Notes under the pieces: generated by a model
What the model was told of the DNA's origin: nothing
What the model saw: only the letters and a program-made list of their open reading frames with translations
The model's database searches: none
Translations under genes and position numbers: made by a program
In this document: in pieces, positions 28,370 through 40,300 of the stretch
How the letters are laid out: each line of letters starts with the position of its first letter
How positions within the stretch are numbered: the first letter of the stretch is position 1
Assembly (NCBI GenBank): GCA_012295275.1
Contig: CM022666.1
Span: 11,924,577-11,988,576, forward strand
Direction: 5' to 3'
Length of the DNA: 64,000 nt
DNA from: Chrysomallon squamiferum
Taxonomy: Eukaryota; Mollusca; Gastropoda; Neomphalida; Peltospiridae

Positions 28370-28870
28370 CCGAAAACGGAATTTACCTAAGTTGTGACAG
28401 GTAACACGTTACAGAAGTAAGATGGTCAACATAACTACGCTGTTCACCTGTGCACATTATTCTAAACTGCTGTGAAAGGTAAAAAGAGCCTCTGCGCATT
28501 GCTACCCTTCCTCCGCTATCGACTACAGCACATTAATAGGAATGTTGCGAACAGCACAGAGTCCTATGCGCAATGACCATGTAGCAGACCTATATTCGAC
28601 AAACGTACGATTCTGAGAACCATGTGGGTCTCTGCGCTAATGACATATACCAGCGCTATCGTCAGTAGCTCCTTACTGAAGAATTCTGAGGAAAGCACGA
28701 TGGAAACAGAACTACGCTAAACACACTATTCAGTCCTGTTGTGAAAAGAAAAGGCGTCTTTAGCAGTGGCCTGTTCCTCCGCTTTGACCAGGCTGAGGAA
28801 TTCTGAGAACAGCACGAAGATCTTCTGCGCAAAGTCCATGTACTAACACAGTCATTGATAAACCATCAAT
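28370..28870. repeat. degenerate long repeat, about 150-250 bp unit
   Basis: Related blocks recur: CCTCCGCTATCGACTACAGC near 28510 and CCTCCGCTTTGACCAGGCTG near 28776, each followed by GAACAGCAC and then by a GCGCAA-x5-CCATGTA block; a further diverged copy lies around 28620-28720. Base composition is less AT-rich than the surroundings. No open reading frame persists. Confidence 0.5.
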
Positions 28871-29163
28871 TTCAAACAAGCAGGATGAGACGTTACTCTA
28901 GGTTGAAGAAAGTACCGAATCGTTAAAATAACCTCAGTAAAACATGCTTTAAGAATGACGATAGTTTCCACTGCATGTAACCGACCTGCCACAGAAAGGT
29001 CATTATGCAAGGATGTCATTCAGTGAGAACTTCGGTGGTCACACGTGATAGAGAATCAAGCAACGAAACTGAACAGAACACGAACATCAGAACATAAATA
29101 CGCTATAATGGAAACGATGGGACGTTCGTGAAGCATATTATAAGAAATTATTTACGTTTGTTA

Positions 29164-29393
29164 AATAAACACACATACATATACAATAACAAGCGCTCAG
29201 GTATGTATTAAGATAACTAATACATTTCAAATTAACTTTGAAAAAGTAAATAAATAAGTAAAAGAGTTAATAATAAAAAATAAACACACATACATATACA
29301 ATAACAAGCGCTCAGGTATGTATTAAACTAACTAATACGTTTCAAATTAACTTTGAAAAAGTAAATAAATAAGTAAAAGAGTTAATAATAAAT
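29164..29393. repeat. direct duplication, about 115 bp
   Basis: The block from AAATAAACACACATACATAT to AAAGAGTTAATAATAAA is present twice in tandem (about 29164-29278 and 29279-29393), differing at a few bases only (AAGATAAC versus AAACTAAC), so it is recent. Confidence 0.85.
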
Positions 29394-29792
29394 GAAGTTA
29401 TGACTAACACAAGTTTAGGTTTGCAGTAGAATCAAATGTTTTCAAATCAATACAAGCAACAAGAACTGTTGACTTTTCCATCAAGAATATTTTGATTACA
29501 GAGCAGAAGCAAAAGAAGTTTAAATAGTTACATTGATTTCAGCCACAGCTGTCATTTTTAAAAAAGTATATTTATTTATTTACTCTTTTTTTCTGTGTGT
29601 GTGTGTTGTTTCACTTTATTTTACTTTACTGTATTTACTTATTTATTAATCTACTTATTTTGTTAAAAATAAAGCATACGCCTGCTGGAGAAGTCACTTA
29701 AATAATTCACTTTAAGAACATTCATCTAAAATTCATTCACACAAACACCCGGACTTTAATTACTGAAATTTATTTATTTATTTATTTATTTC

Positions 29793-29825
<33 letters not shown>

Positions 29826-30521
29826 CTTCCCAATAAACTAATTTCACGCATTGTTAGTAAATGTGTACATGTTTTTGAACTACAAGTAAGTTGGAGTTAG
29901 ATGCAGATAAATGAATAAAGTACTAACAACTGATCTGCTTACTTTTTCTTAATTATTAGTTTTTTTTTTTATTGAAGTTAATAAAAATGTACTTATTTCT
30001 TTTTTTTACTTCATTTCCTTAACTTCCCATAGACAGGAAAATATCACATCAGCTTGGGGACAAGTTTTGAGAAAGCAGGATTCATGCTGTGGTTTGCCGA
30101 ATCTGAACCAGCACACTGAAGGAGACAGGAAAACTAATTTATGAAGGATTAAGGCGACTAATAACGTTTCTCCATTTAACTTCTGACAAAAATAAGTAAA
30201 ACATAAAACAACAACAATAACAACATTTATAATACTGAAAGATAAAAGTTAATAAACGAGTGTTTGTAAAATTAAATACATAAATTAAAATGATATTATT
30301 ACTATTTCTGATAAATAAGTTAAACCTTTTCCTTCAGTTTCAAGTTATTAGAAAAACATATGTGTCTTTTTATCTAACTATTATTATTATTTTACTAATA
30401 TTATAAATAGTACTATCTGCTGTTACTAGAAACAACGATAAATTAATGCATATGAAAATATTTGTTTACTGAAAAAGAGAAAAAAAAAAGAACAAATAAC
30501 TTACTAAGAATATGAACATAC
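29394..30521. other. no gene supported
   Basis: AT-rich with ATTT and (TTAG)n runs (about 29795-29825). A minus-strand acceptor-like site (CTCCTTCAG) near 30112 precedes a moderately complex stretch at 30020-30111 and might be a non-coding exon. Confidence 0.4.
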
Positions 30522-30579
30522 CTAGGAATCACCTCCTCCTTTGGAAAATATTTCCATTTTCTCAGAACCTGCGACTGAG
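30522..30579 (-). ncRNA. candidate small non-coding exon
   Basis: On the minus strand TTTTTTCTTCAG precedes 30579 and CTAG/GTATGT follows 30522, giving a well-bounded 58-base exon with both splice sites. Its only ATG frame ends in TAG after 11 codons. It could be a 5'-UTR exon of the LRR gene or part of a long non-coding RNA. Splice sites are seen; use is inferred. Confidence 0.3.
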
Positions 30580-31051
30580 CTGAAGAAAAAATAATAAAAG
30601 AATTTGTTATTTAGAAATGTAATTCTGTTTACAGTTACATATTTCGAACAAAAAGATAACTGGTTAGTTTTAAATGAAAATATTTCTTTTTACGTCGAAT
30701 ATGCAATTTTATATATAAAGGTAGATAACTCTCGAAACCAAAGCATCAATTTATCGGGTAAGTAATGGTAGTATTGCTGTAATTATTCCGAATTTCGTTG
30801 GTAACCTTATTTCAGAGTTGTAATTACATTCAGTTTCTGAAGTTGGAGGATAATTCATAAACAGTGATGAGCGAGGATTCTGACATACTGCTGATTTGGA
30901 GTGGATAGTACTTACCTGTTCACGGCATTCACATTCAGTAAATGATTTTATGTCGGGGAAGTGTACATTTACTGAATCACCTAACTTCTGACCTCAGTCA
31001 GGAAGAATTACCTGGTCGTAGCTGATAGATGTAAGGTGCCCTAGGACCTCC

Positions 31052-31056
<5 letters not shown>

Positions 31057-31084
<28 letters not shown>

Positions 31085-31344
31085 CTGTTGAACTTATAAA
31101 CTTTAAATTTTATGGACCAAACAAAAAATATCGGTTCAATATACGCAGAGTGGTTCAACATGGAGAATTCTGAGTATCCTTTGTAAATTCCATTTTCGCC
31201 TAACTGAGACTGCTGCATCATAGAATTATTTACGGTTCTGTGGAAGCATCGACCATCCGGGATTGTTGGTAGTAGATTCAAAGAGGTAAGAGGAAAATTA
31301 GTGTTGCTAGTGACGGGTCTTTGTGCTCTTCTCTCTGGGACCAC
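31057..31344 (-). pseudogene. decayed OTU-like coding fragment
   Basis: The minus-strand frame contains IPDGRCFHRTV, which resembles the D-G-x-C-(F/L)-x-R catalytic loop of OTU-type cysteine proteases, here at about residues 30-40 of an open stretch of roughly 80 residues. The frame then runs into a poly-Phe translation of an A/T run, and the rest of an OTU domain, including the late catalytic His, is not evident. Such domains also occur in retroelements. Probably a relic. Confidence 0.3.
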
Positions 31345-31349
31345 GACTC

Positions 31350-31425
31350 ACACTCTCTGGGACCACGACTCATTCTCTCTGGGACCACGAATCATGATCT
31401 CTGGGACCACGACTCATGCTCTCTG
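31350..31425. repeat. 21-23-bp tandem repeat
   Basis: Four copies of CTCTGGGACCACGACTCA followed by three to five variable bases, starting inside the OTU-like fragment. Confidence 0.75.
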
Positions 31426-31451
31426 TTTTCATTAACGGATTCGGGCGAAGC

Positions 31452-31607
31452 TCAGTGCTGTTCAGGTTCGAGTTGACTGTCAGATGAGGTAGTGCTGTTG
31501 CTGTCGCCACGATTACGACGTTTGTGACGAGTAGTTCTGTCGTTTAGACACTGTATTTGAATATTTTGCACTTCAATTCTGAATGCATAATCAGCATCAG
31601 ACCACAT
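31452..31607 (-). pseudogene. short open frame with basic, Ser-rich end; possible retroelement relic
   Basis: 51 codons from ATG at 31607 to TGA at 31454-31452: MWSDADYAFRIEV..., then TTRHKRRNRGD, then Ser/Thr-rich and QLEPEQH at the end. Composition is protein-like, and it lies directly upstream, on the same strand, of the OTU-like fragment, so both may come from one decayed gene or mobile element. No family recognised. Confidence 0.25.
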
Positions 31608-32424
31608 ATTTCGACCTGTGGTTCAACATAGGGCTCTAGACATAGAAATACCCAGCATGTAATTTTTCGGTCGCGGCAAGAAATTCAATTTTTTCGAGCC
31701 TCATATGCAAAGGCTATGTCCTAACCTCCAAATGCGTAATATCCTTCATATGCACCTATATAACCACCAGCACACACCTGTAAAATTAGCAAAAAATTAT
31801 ATTTACATGGGCGAAATTTGATTTTCCCTCATCAAACTATCAAAGGTTGAGAAATGCCCAAAGGTTCAGAAATGCCCAAAGGTTCAGTCGTTCAATATAC
31901 GTACGTTCCCAAATACGTAAATTTAGTCCCACAGTAGCAATGATAGAAACTCGGCAGATTTAACAAAAACAAAGCTTACGAGTTGCGTTGTTTTAATTCT
32001 TCCTCACCCAGTTTCTTTTCCTTCTTAACTGTCTTGCCTGAGCCGATGTTTTCAAAATTTTTGCTCAACGTCAGGCTATGAACGACGACGTTTGTTATTG
32101 ATCTAGAAACCCCAAGGGTAATAAGAATAACATGAGGCAGGGTTGTTTATTTCGGTCTTTATTTTATTTATTTATTTATTTATTTCATGTTTTAATCAGG
32201 GGTCGAAGACCAAGCCATTCTTGAAAGTACACCAACTTTCGGACAGAATTTTTTCTTTTTTTTTATTATTTTTTTTTTTTGGGGTGGGTGTGGTTGGACT
32301 CTGGCTTCCCGCTACAGTTTCGCGATACCAGTGAAAGAAATACTAATAAACAATTTTAGTCTTTCTGTACACGCGTCCGACGTGTAATTTATTATATTAG
32401 TGATTAAGTTTTACGATTTGAAAA

Positions 32425-32455
<31 letters not shown>

Positions 32456-32534
32456 TACTCTTTATATTACGTTTGAGTCATGAAGTAATAATAACTGTAA
32501 GAACTTTAAATTTATATTTATTACTTTTATGTCA

Positions 32535-32565
<31 letters not shown>

Positions 32566-34178
32566 TATTATTTTGATTATATTTTAACACATTCACACGC
32601 ACCTCCCACCCATCCACACACACACACACACACATCATTTTCTCAAAACATTTGAAACAGGTTGACATCTACACCTTTCAAACAAATATTCATAATTAAC
32701 TGAATTAAGAAAAAACATCATACATAAAACATCATGATTTTTTGTAACTAACATTTAATGCCAAATGATTCTATCGTTTAAAACAAAATGGTTGTTTGCG
32801 TTTCGTCTGCTAAAGGGGCTTGCTCTGGTTTCTGAATTAGATTCCTGCTGATTTGGAAACATACCATAAATTTTATTAAATTATTACCAATTACGAATAT
32901 TTTTTATTGTATTTTTTTTAAATCTCAGAATATTTCCTCATCACCACCATCATCATCGTCATATTCATCTTCTTAATATTCTTCTTCTTCTTACTGTTAG
33001 TATTATAGTTTCAAATTTAAAAACATAATTTCTAAATTCTGAATTTCATCCATAAACAATAGACATGAGAGCGAGAAGACGGATATTAAGTAAATGTTCG
33101 GCGGACAACAATACCTTTGCACAAGAAGAAGAAAAAAAGCTTACCAGCTATCTCCTGTTAATTCTGGTTTATAAATTTTATTTTCTTCTTAACAGTCTCG
33201 CCAAAGCAGATTTTTTCTGGAATTTTCAATATTTATCAGCATTATTTGCTGAACCTCAGACGTCTATTAGCACGGAAACAGAACATCAAGGGAGATAACT
33301 CTAATTTGAGGTCAAAGTGCTTTCCCACCTCCCTCGGTTATATTTTATTTCAGTATTTCAAAATGTTGCAGTTTTATTGTCGAAACTGATGAGATTAAAT
33401 TAATGTGAAATATATATAATTATAAATATTTCATACAGTTTTTTTTTTCTTTTATGTTGAAAATTTCTCGTAAGAATTGGATTCATGCCAAACATCACAG
33501 TGCGATGGATTGTGTGTGTGCACCACGTATAAGCTCCCCTTACCAGTTAATTTTTATTATTATTATTATTTATTATTTTTTAAACAGCTTTAATACATTA
33601 TGTATAATTTCGAGTCAAATTTTGCTTTTTTAAATGAAACAGGTTTCAACATTCAAAATTTAAAAAAGAACAATGAAAAGCCCCTCAAGTTTATAAAGTA
33701 AATATATGGTTTCAAACTTTTAATAATATCCTATCAACATTCACACAAACAAATGTTATTTTTTATTTTACCTTTTCCTTTCTTTCTTTCTTTTTTTTTT
33801 TTTTTTTTTTTTTTTGATAATTTTTGTGATAAGATAATGCATCAGTCATTAATAAACTGCAGATAAGAAAGTAAATTAAAAAAAAATCGTTTTTTAATTT
33901 ATATAAATTTATTTAACACTCAGCACTAATTATAAATATATATAATTTATAAAAGAATTAACTACAAATTAGAACAACATTCACTATTCTTAACAGAAAC
34001 AAAAACAAAAAGGAAAACTAAATTAATGAAAAAACAAACAACTATTACACACACAAAACAGCTACAATAAACAATAACAATCTAACAAAAACAGAATACA
34101 CTAAACACCCAGTCTGCATATAACAGAATACAGGTAATTTAGGTTTTTTTATGAGTGTCACTGCAATTTAAGACATAA
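31608..34178. other. intergenic; simple repeats, no gene supported
   Basis: (ATT)n at about 32428-32455 and 32535-32575, (CA)n near 32615, T runs near 32255-32280 and 33790-33815. Two diverged blocks at about 31970-32090 and 33120-33230 share words such as TTAACTGTCTTGCC/TTAACAGTCTCGCC and may be remnants of one repeat family. Confidence 0.5.
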
Positions 34179-34184
34179 TTTATT
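34179..34184 (-). terminator. candidate polyadenylation signal of the large gene
   Basis: AATAAA on the minus strand about 56 bases after the stop codon at 34240-34242. Confidence 0.5.
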
Positions 34185-34239
34185 ACAAAATGCTGTTCTA
34201 AAAACATGTATAACTATTGTTAAATAAAAATCTTCATGT

Positions 34240-34381
34240 CTATCTTTTTGTGTTTGACATAACATGAAGTCCGCTGTTTAAGAAATATGCCTGGGGTTGT
34301 CTTTCTTCATATGTTGGGTTGTCATACTCAGCTCTGCGTCTCTGACTCTCAGTGTCCCGCAGTTTTGAGAGTTTCTTAGTC
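34240..34381 (-). CDS. exon 42: cytoplasmic tail with NPTY, stop codon
   Basis: Follows a TGTAG acceptor. Encodes TKKLSKLRDTESQRRR, then EYDNPTYEE and a stop after NTKR. NPxY is the binding site of PTB-domain adaptors in endocytic receptors, and the Tyr could be phosphorylated. Confidence 0.85.
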
Positions 34382-37300
34382 CTACAGGATAAAACAGTTT
34401 TATATGTTCAATACTGATACAATACAGTGATCAAAATAAAGTAGATAACGCTAGGCTATATCAGATGTAATATAAATTAAAATGGGCCTATCTTTTCTGA
34501 AATTATACATTTTATGAACAAAAAAAATTATTTTTAAAAAGTTACACTAATATAAATATTCATTTGAAACAATATCCTTTTTTGTAAAAAATTACCATTG
34601 ATTTCTAAAATAATAATGACAGTAAATAAATGTAAAATATAAATTAAGAAGAAAACTTAAAAATTTACTAAAAGAAAGATAAAACCATAAATTTTATTGA
34701 AAGAGTAACAAAGAATTAAGAAAAATATTACATTAAAATAAAACTGATAAAAGTTTCAGAATTTAATTTATTGTTTCTTGTTTATTTTTAGTTATTTTAG
34801 AGAAAAAAAGAAAAGAATAATAATAAAAAAAAGTATGAAAACTTTTTGGGTTAAATACAATAAAGCCACCTAAGTTTTATGAATGAAAGTGATATAAAAA
34901 TTATTGACCATCATATCCTACCTCATGTTATAAACAATCTTCATAATGACACAGAAAATGACCAGTGTAATAACAGAAGTGACCACTCCAACAATCACAA
35001 TAACTGTAGACCCCAAACCTTGTGAAGTTTTCCTTCTTTGAACTTCACAGTCATCACCTTCATTTTAAAAAAGAAAGAAATTTTAAGCAACTACAAAAAT
35101 GCAAAAACTGAATGATGTAAATTAACTGTGACTCTGTGTAGAGTGGATGAAACAGTTTAATGCAGTGAAGCAGTCTAATAATTAAAATTATCAGTATTTT
35201 AAAATTATAGCAATGCAATTTGAAAAAGATGAAAATGTATTCCTACATTCATAGTAAATAAGAATTTTTTTTTTACAATGTCTGAATTCAGTATAAACAT
35301 TCTGACTATAGGTACAATTCTGAATTCATTAAAAAAGAAATGAAAACACAATTCTGAAGTTAGTGTAAGTTTGAATTCAGTAAAAAAGAAATGAAAACAG
35401 TTCTGAAGTTAGTGTAAGTTTGAATTCAGTAAAAAAGAAATGAAAACACAGTTCTGAAGTTAGTGTAAGTTTGAATTCAGCTGTAATACTTACTCTGGCT
35501 GTATGTCCATTCATATCGGTTGATGTCTGGTTGACAGAAAAGACAACCATCTGCTGCTGAAAACTGCCCTGCAGCGTAACACTGGCTTTGAATTTGACAG
35601 TTGTTTGTCTGAAAGTAGTTAATTACAGAATTATAAACTAAAAAAATTACAAAACTAGATCATCAGTGTATTTATCAGACTCATTTTATTAAAATAAATT
35701 TTTTTTTTTTTTTTTCTGGGCTTATTTTTATTTTTGCTTTGCATATTTACAGAATGGTCCACTAAATTCTTTTAATATTTAAGAAATATTATTTAAAGAT
35801 AAAAAATGAACTGATAAATTGGAAGTTGCACACAAGAAAGCTAGAAAGATTTATTTTTTCTTTCAATTATCAGCAAATAACTAAATAAATCTGCTAGTAA
35901 TAACAACAAGAAATAGTGAAATTAAAGCAGTATGTTAAATATGTAAAGAAATATTTTTAAAAAATGGGCAGGATCTAACTGAAACCAGAAATTTAAGCAA
36001 ACAATAGTATATGATAATCAGGATTTTAATATATAAACATAAAATGAAGGTTTAATTCAGATGACTAGCAACAAAAAAACTGTATAAAATATTTTACAAG
36101 AAATTATGACAATGAGGAAAGTGATATAAATAAATGCAGTATGAATGTTTATTGAAATTAGGAATCTAATGACAACATAATAAGATCTGAACACAATGTT
36201 TCAAAACACAATGTAACAAGGAAACCAGAACTTGATCCAATGTTTCAGAAGATATTATGACAAGGAAGTCAGAACTATACACAATATTTCAGATGACATT
36301 ACACAAGGAAATAAGAACTATACACAAAGTTTCAGATGACAAGGAAATCAGAACTGTACACAATGTTTCAAAACACAATATGACAAGGAAATCAGATCTG
36401 GACACAATGTTTCAGAAGACAGCTGATATAAACAAACTCACCAGTTTCACACAAGTTGCTGCTGCAGAGTCACAATCCTGACAAACGGGATTAAAAGCAA
36501 TGAAAAGTTTCCTGTTGCCAGGCAATTTGCCATCATTGCTCACTGAGACCAGAGCAGCATGTTTGATTTTACCCACATGAGATATGGAACATCTGATCTG
36601 AGAATCTGTGATAAGGGTTGCCTGGGTAACAACAACTGTTTGGTCCATCTCTTGATAACCAGTCTCAGAAACCTGAAAATAAGATTGATTTAAATAACAT
36701 TTCTAACTGAAAAACAGCTTTCAATTTATACTGTAACATCAAGAACCTAACAAAACTAGATCACAGTAAGATATTTTCTATATTCAACTTCCTATAGACT
36801 AAAAAGGCTGGATGAAATGAAATCTTGCTCAAAAGAAGGCATGAAGAAAGATACAACACTCACATACACAAACTTTCAAATATGCACACAGTAACATACA
36901 CAATATATATACATCAGTACAAATGTATATATATATATATATTTATATATGTATATGTAGTGACAGTGTCTTACCTGAACCACTTGAACATGACACATGA
37001 GTAATTGTGACTCTACAAAGCCCTGACCATTGACAAAAATGTCAGAGCAGTTGAGAGCAGGCTGGAACTCACAGACGCCATCATTCTCCAGGTGTGTTAT
37101 TGTAGGAGGCTGAAGGTCTGACCTTTTGATAGAGCAGTCTGAAGCAACATAGCCTGCATTGCACTGACACAGTCCTGAAAATAGTATTTATAATGTAGCC
37201 TGCATTACACTGACACAGTCCTGAAAATAGTATTTATAATGTAGCCTGCATTGCACTGACACAGTCCTGAAAATAGTATTTATAATGTAGCCTGCATTAC

Positions 37301-40300
37301 ACTGACACAGTCCTGAAAATAATATTTATAATGTAGCCTGCATTGCACTGACACAGTCCTGAAAAATAGTATTTATAATGTAACCTGCATTACACTGACA
37401 TAGTCCTGAAAATAATATTTATAATGTAGCCTGCATTACACTGACACAGTCCTGAAAATAGTATTTATAATGTAGCCTGCATTACACTGACACAGTCCTG
37501 AAAATAGTATTTATAATGTAACCTGCATTACACTGACACAGTCCTGAAAATAATATTTATAATGTAACCTGCATTACACTGACACAGTCCTGAAAATAAT
37601 ATTTATAATGTAACCTGCATTACACTGACAGAGTCCTGAAAATAATATTTATAATGTAACCTGCAGTACACTGACACAGTCCTGAAAATAGTATTTATAA
37701 TGTAACCTGCATTGCACTGACAGTCCTGAAAATAATATTTATAATGTAACCTGCATTGCACTGACACAGTCCTGAAAATAATATTTATAATGTAACCTGC
37801 ATTGCACTGACACAGTCCTGAAAATAATATTTATAATGTAACCTGCAGAATATTGGTGTAGAATATTAAAATAAAATAACATTACTTTTATTTTGCCACT
37901 AATAATTTATATTAATATAAAAAGAAGAAAATAATATTTATTTTTGTTTATTTTATAAGAAACAATATATGACTATTTACATTCACAATAAAAACTGACA
38001 TAATTCATCCAACAAAATAATTTTAATCGTTATTATAGTTTCAGCCTGTGACAGTTGAATGGTTTAAAATGAACTTCAATATTCTAGCTCTTTTGATAAG
38101 AATTAAAATATTTGAACAGCATAATTATGTGTAATCTGCTGCTGATAAGACAGATAAATGGACTAACCTTGAACACACTGGCCATTCTTGCTACAGTCTG
38201 GTGGACTGCAAGACAAATCTTTCACTTCGTCAGCTACAGATTTGGCCGTGGCGTTGTTCTGGAATGTGGGATCCTGTTCAATGTTTATGATACATTCCTC
38301 CAACAAGTCGTCTAAAGTCTCATTGAGAAACTCAGGTCCTCCAACAACCTGCATCAGGAAAACAAACATTTACATAGTTTGTGTGTTTGCATGTGTGTGT
38401 GTGTGTGTCATGTGTGTGTTTGCATGTGTGTGTGTCTGTGTATTTGTGTGAGGGTGTGTAAAAGAGAGAGAGAGATTTATTGTTGTAAAAGCAAATCACT
38501 GCATACTCTGATGTCTTCCATGCAGTACTCTATGGACTTGGTGAGGTCTTGTACAGACCCTGTCACTTGCATTGCCATCCCACACTTCTGTGCCATTGTG
38601 GAATTCCCCACATACAGTTCACACAAAGACCTGGCACTCTCCAAGGTGAACCCCTCTTTGGTGGGCCAGCCTGCCTTCTGTTTAGTGAACAAAAATATTT
38701 TATTATTATTACTTATTTACTGTTATATGGATAAGATATATGTGTTGTACATTTCTTCAAAACTATAATTCTATGATTTTGTATATGCATTTTATAATGG
38801 ATCAGATTATAGATTGCAACAGACAAATAATTAATTAACAGCTTTGTAAATATGAGCAACTTTATTACTGTTTTAGCACTGATATTAAAATCTAAATGAG
38901 ATCCTTTCAGGTTTAGAAAAATGTATTTCTTTATCTTTCAGGTCTGCAATCAGTGATTAACATTAAAGTTTGAATATGTCTGACAGTTTTTCACACAGAC
39001 TAAAACAAAATAATTATTTCTTCTTCAAGATACACCCCAGGACACACCTTAGTGTCAAAGAGATTTAACCAACAGTTTTTTATTTGAGATGCTAACACGT
39101 GGTATACGAAGGCTGAAGTCAAAGACTACAAGGTGTGTATAGTGACTGTTCTCAGTTACCTTTGGTTTCTTGGTTTCGTCAACCAGTGGCTCATTATCTA
39201 ATGGCACAGCTCTTCTGCGACGTCGCTGACTGATTGGCTCTGACATCAGACTCTTTGTAACCAGTTCATTAGTGATATCTTTAGAACCAGCTGTAAACAT
39301 GAAATATTAACAATAAAACAGACTGAAAATATTTTATTTCCATAATGTATTTATAATGTAAACAACAGAATATGGGTATACAGTATAAATATATTAAAAT
39401 GTTCACCACTGTACCTGTGTTCTGTTATATTTACACTGTCACAAACAATGGTATATTTATAATGTTACAAAGTCAGACATATAACACAATAAGATGTCTA
39501 TAAAATAATGAAAATATAATATTTAAAATGTTTTTTAATTGCACTGTTTAATAAAAATAAATAAATAAACTGATTTTACATATACATAAAATTAACATTT
39601 ACCTTTTACAAGTCCGCAGGTGGCTACTAGAGACATAACCCTGGCCCGTCCTTTGTTGTCACAGTAAGCTGACAGGACTTTGTCAGGTGAAGCTAATTTC
39701 ACTCCATGACTGATGTCCTTCTCTGAATCTCGAATTATTCTAAATAATAATAATAATAATAACACCAACAACAACAGCATATACTTGATACTGAAAAATT
39801 AATTTTGTTTTATGAGGTTGTTTCACTCACAGAAATTATAAACACTTTGGAAGTTAGATTAAATTATTGAACATTTTGTATGATATCTATCAAATATATA
39901 CTTCTTACATTCATGAAGAGAGAGAGAGAATTTCAAGGTTTGATTTTTTTTTTAAATTCATACCTCCATGCTTCAGAGAAATCATCTGGAGTAAGAGCAC
40001 CATCGTTCCTGTCAGCTGGCTTGACGTTGTAGCGGTCACCATTTGGCAGACGGAAATCATTGTAAGTGTTCTTGTCAAAGACACCACACAGACCTGCAGT
40101 GAAAGTCAATATAATATTTTAATAATAGTTAATTATCTCAGTCTAATATATATATATTACTGTACATCTATAACATGATCTGTTTAATTATATATTCCAA
40201 TTTTTTGAAATGTGTAATATCTGATTTTGAGGTTTATTTCTGATTTCATTATTTCACTATACTCTTTTCTGGTTATACTATTTTACTAATTAAGACTGAA

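Noticed and set aside
33065-33298. + strand frame of 77 residues
   Set aside because: Part of it is shared with a diverged copy near 31970-32090, which points to a repeat family.
36930-37860. Treating the 46-bp units as repeated EGF-coding mini-exons
   Set aside because: Units hold only 25 exonic bases and no donor site, so they cannot be exons by themselves.
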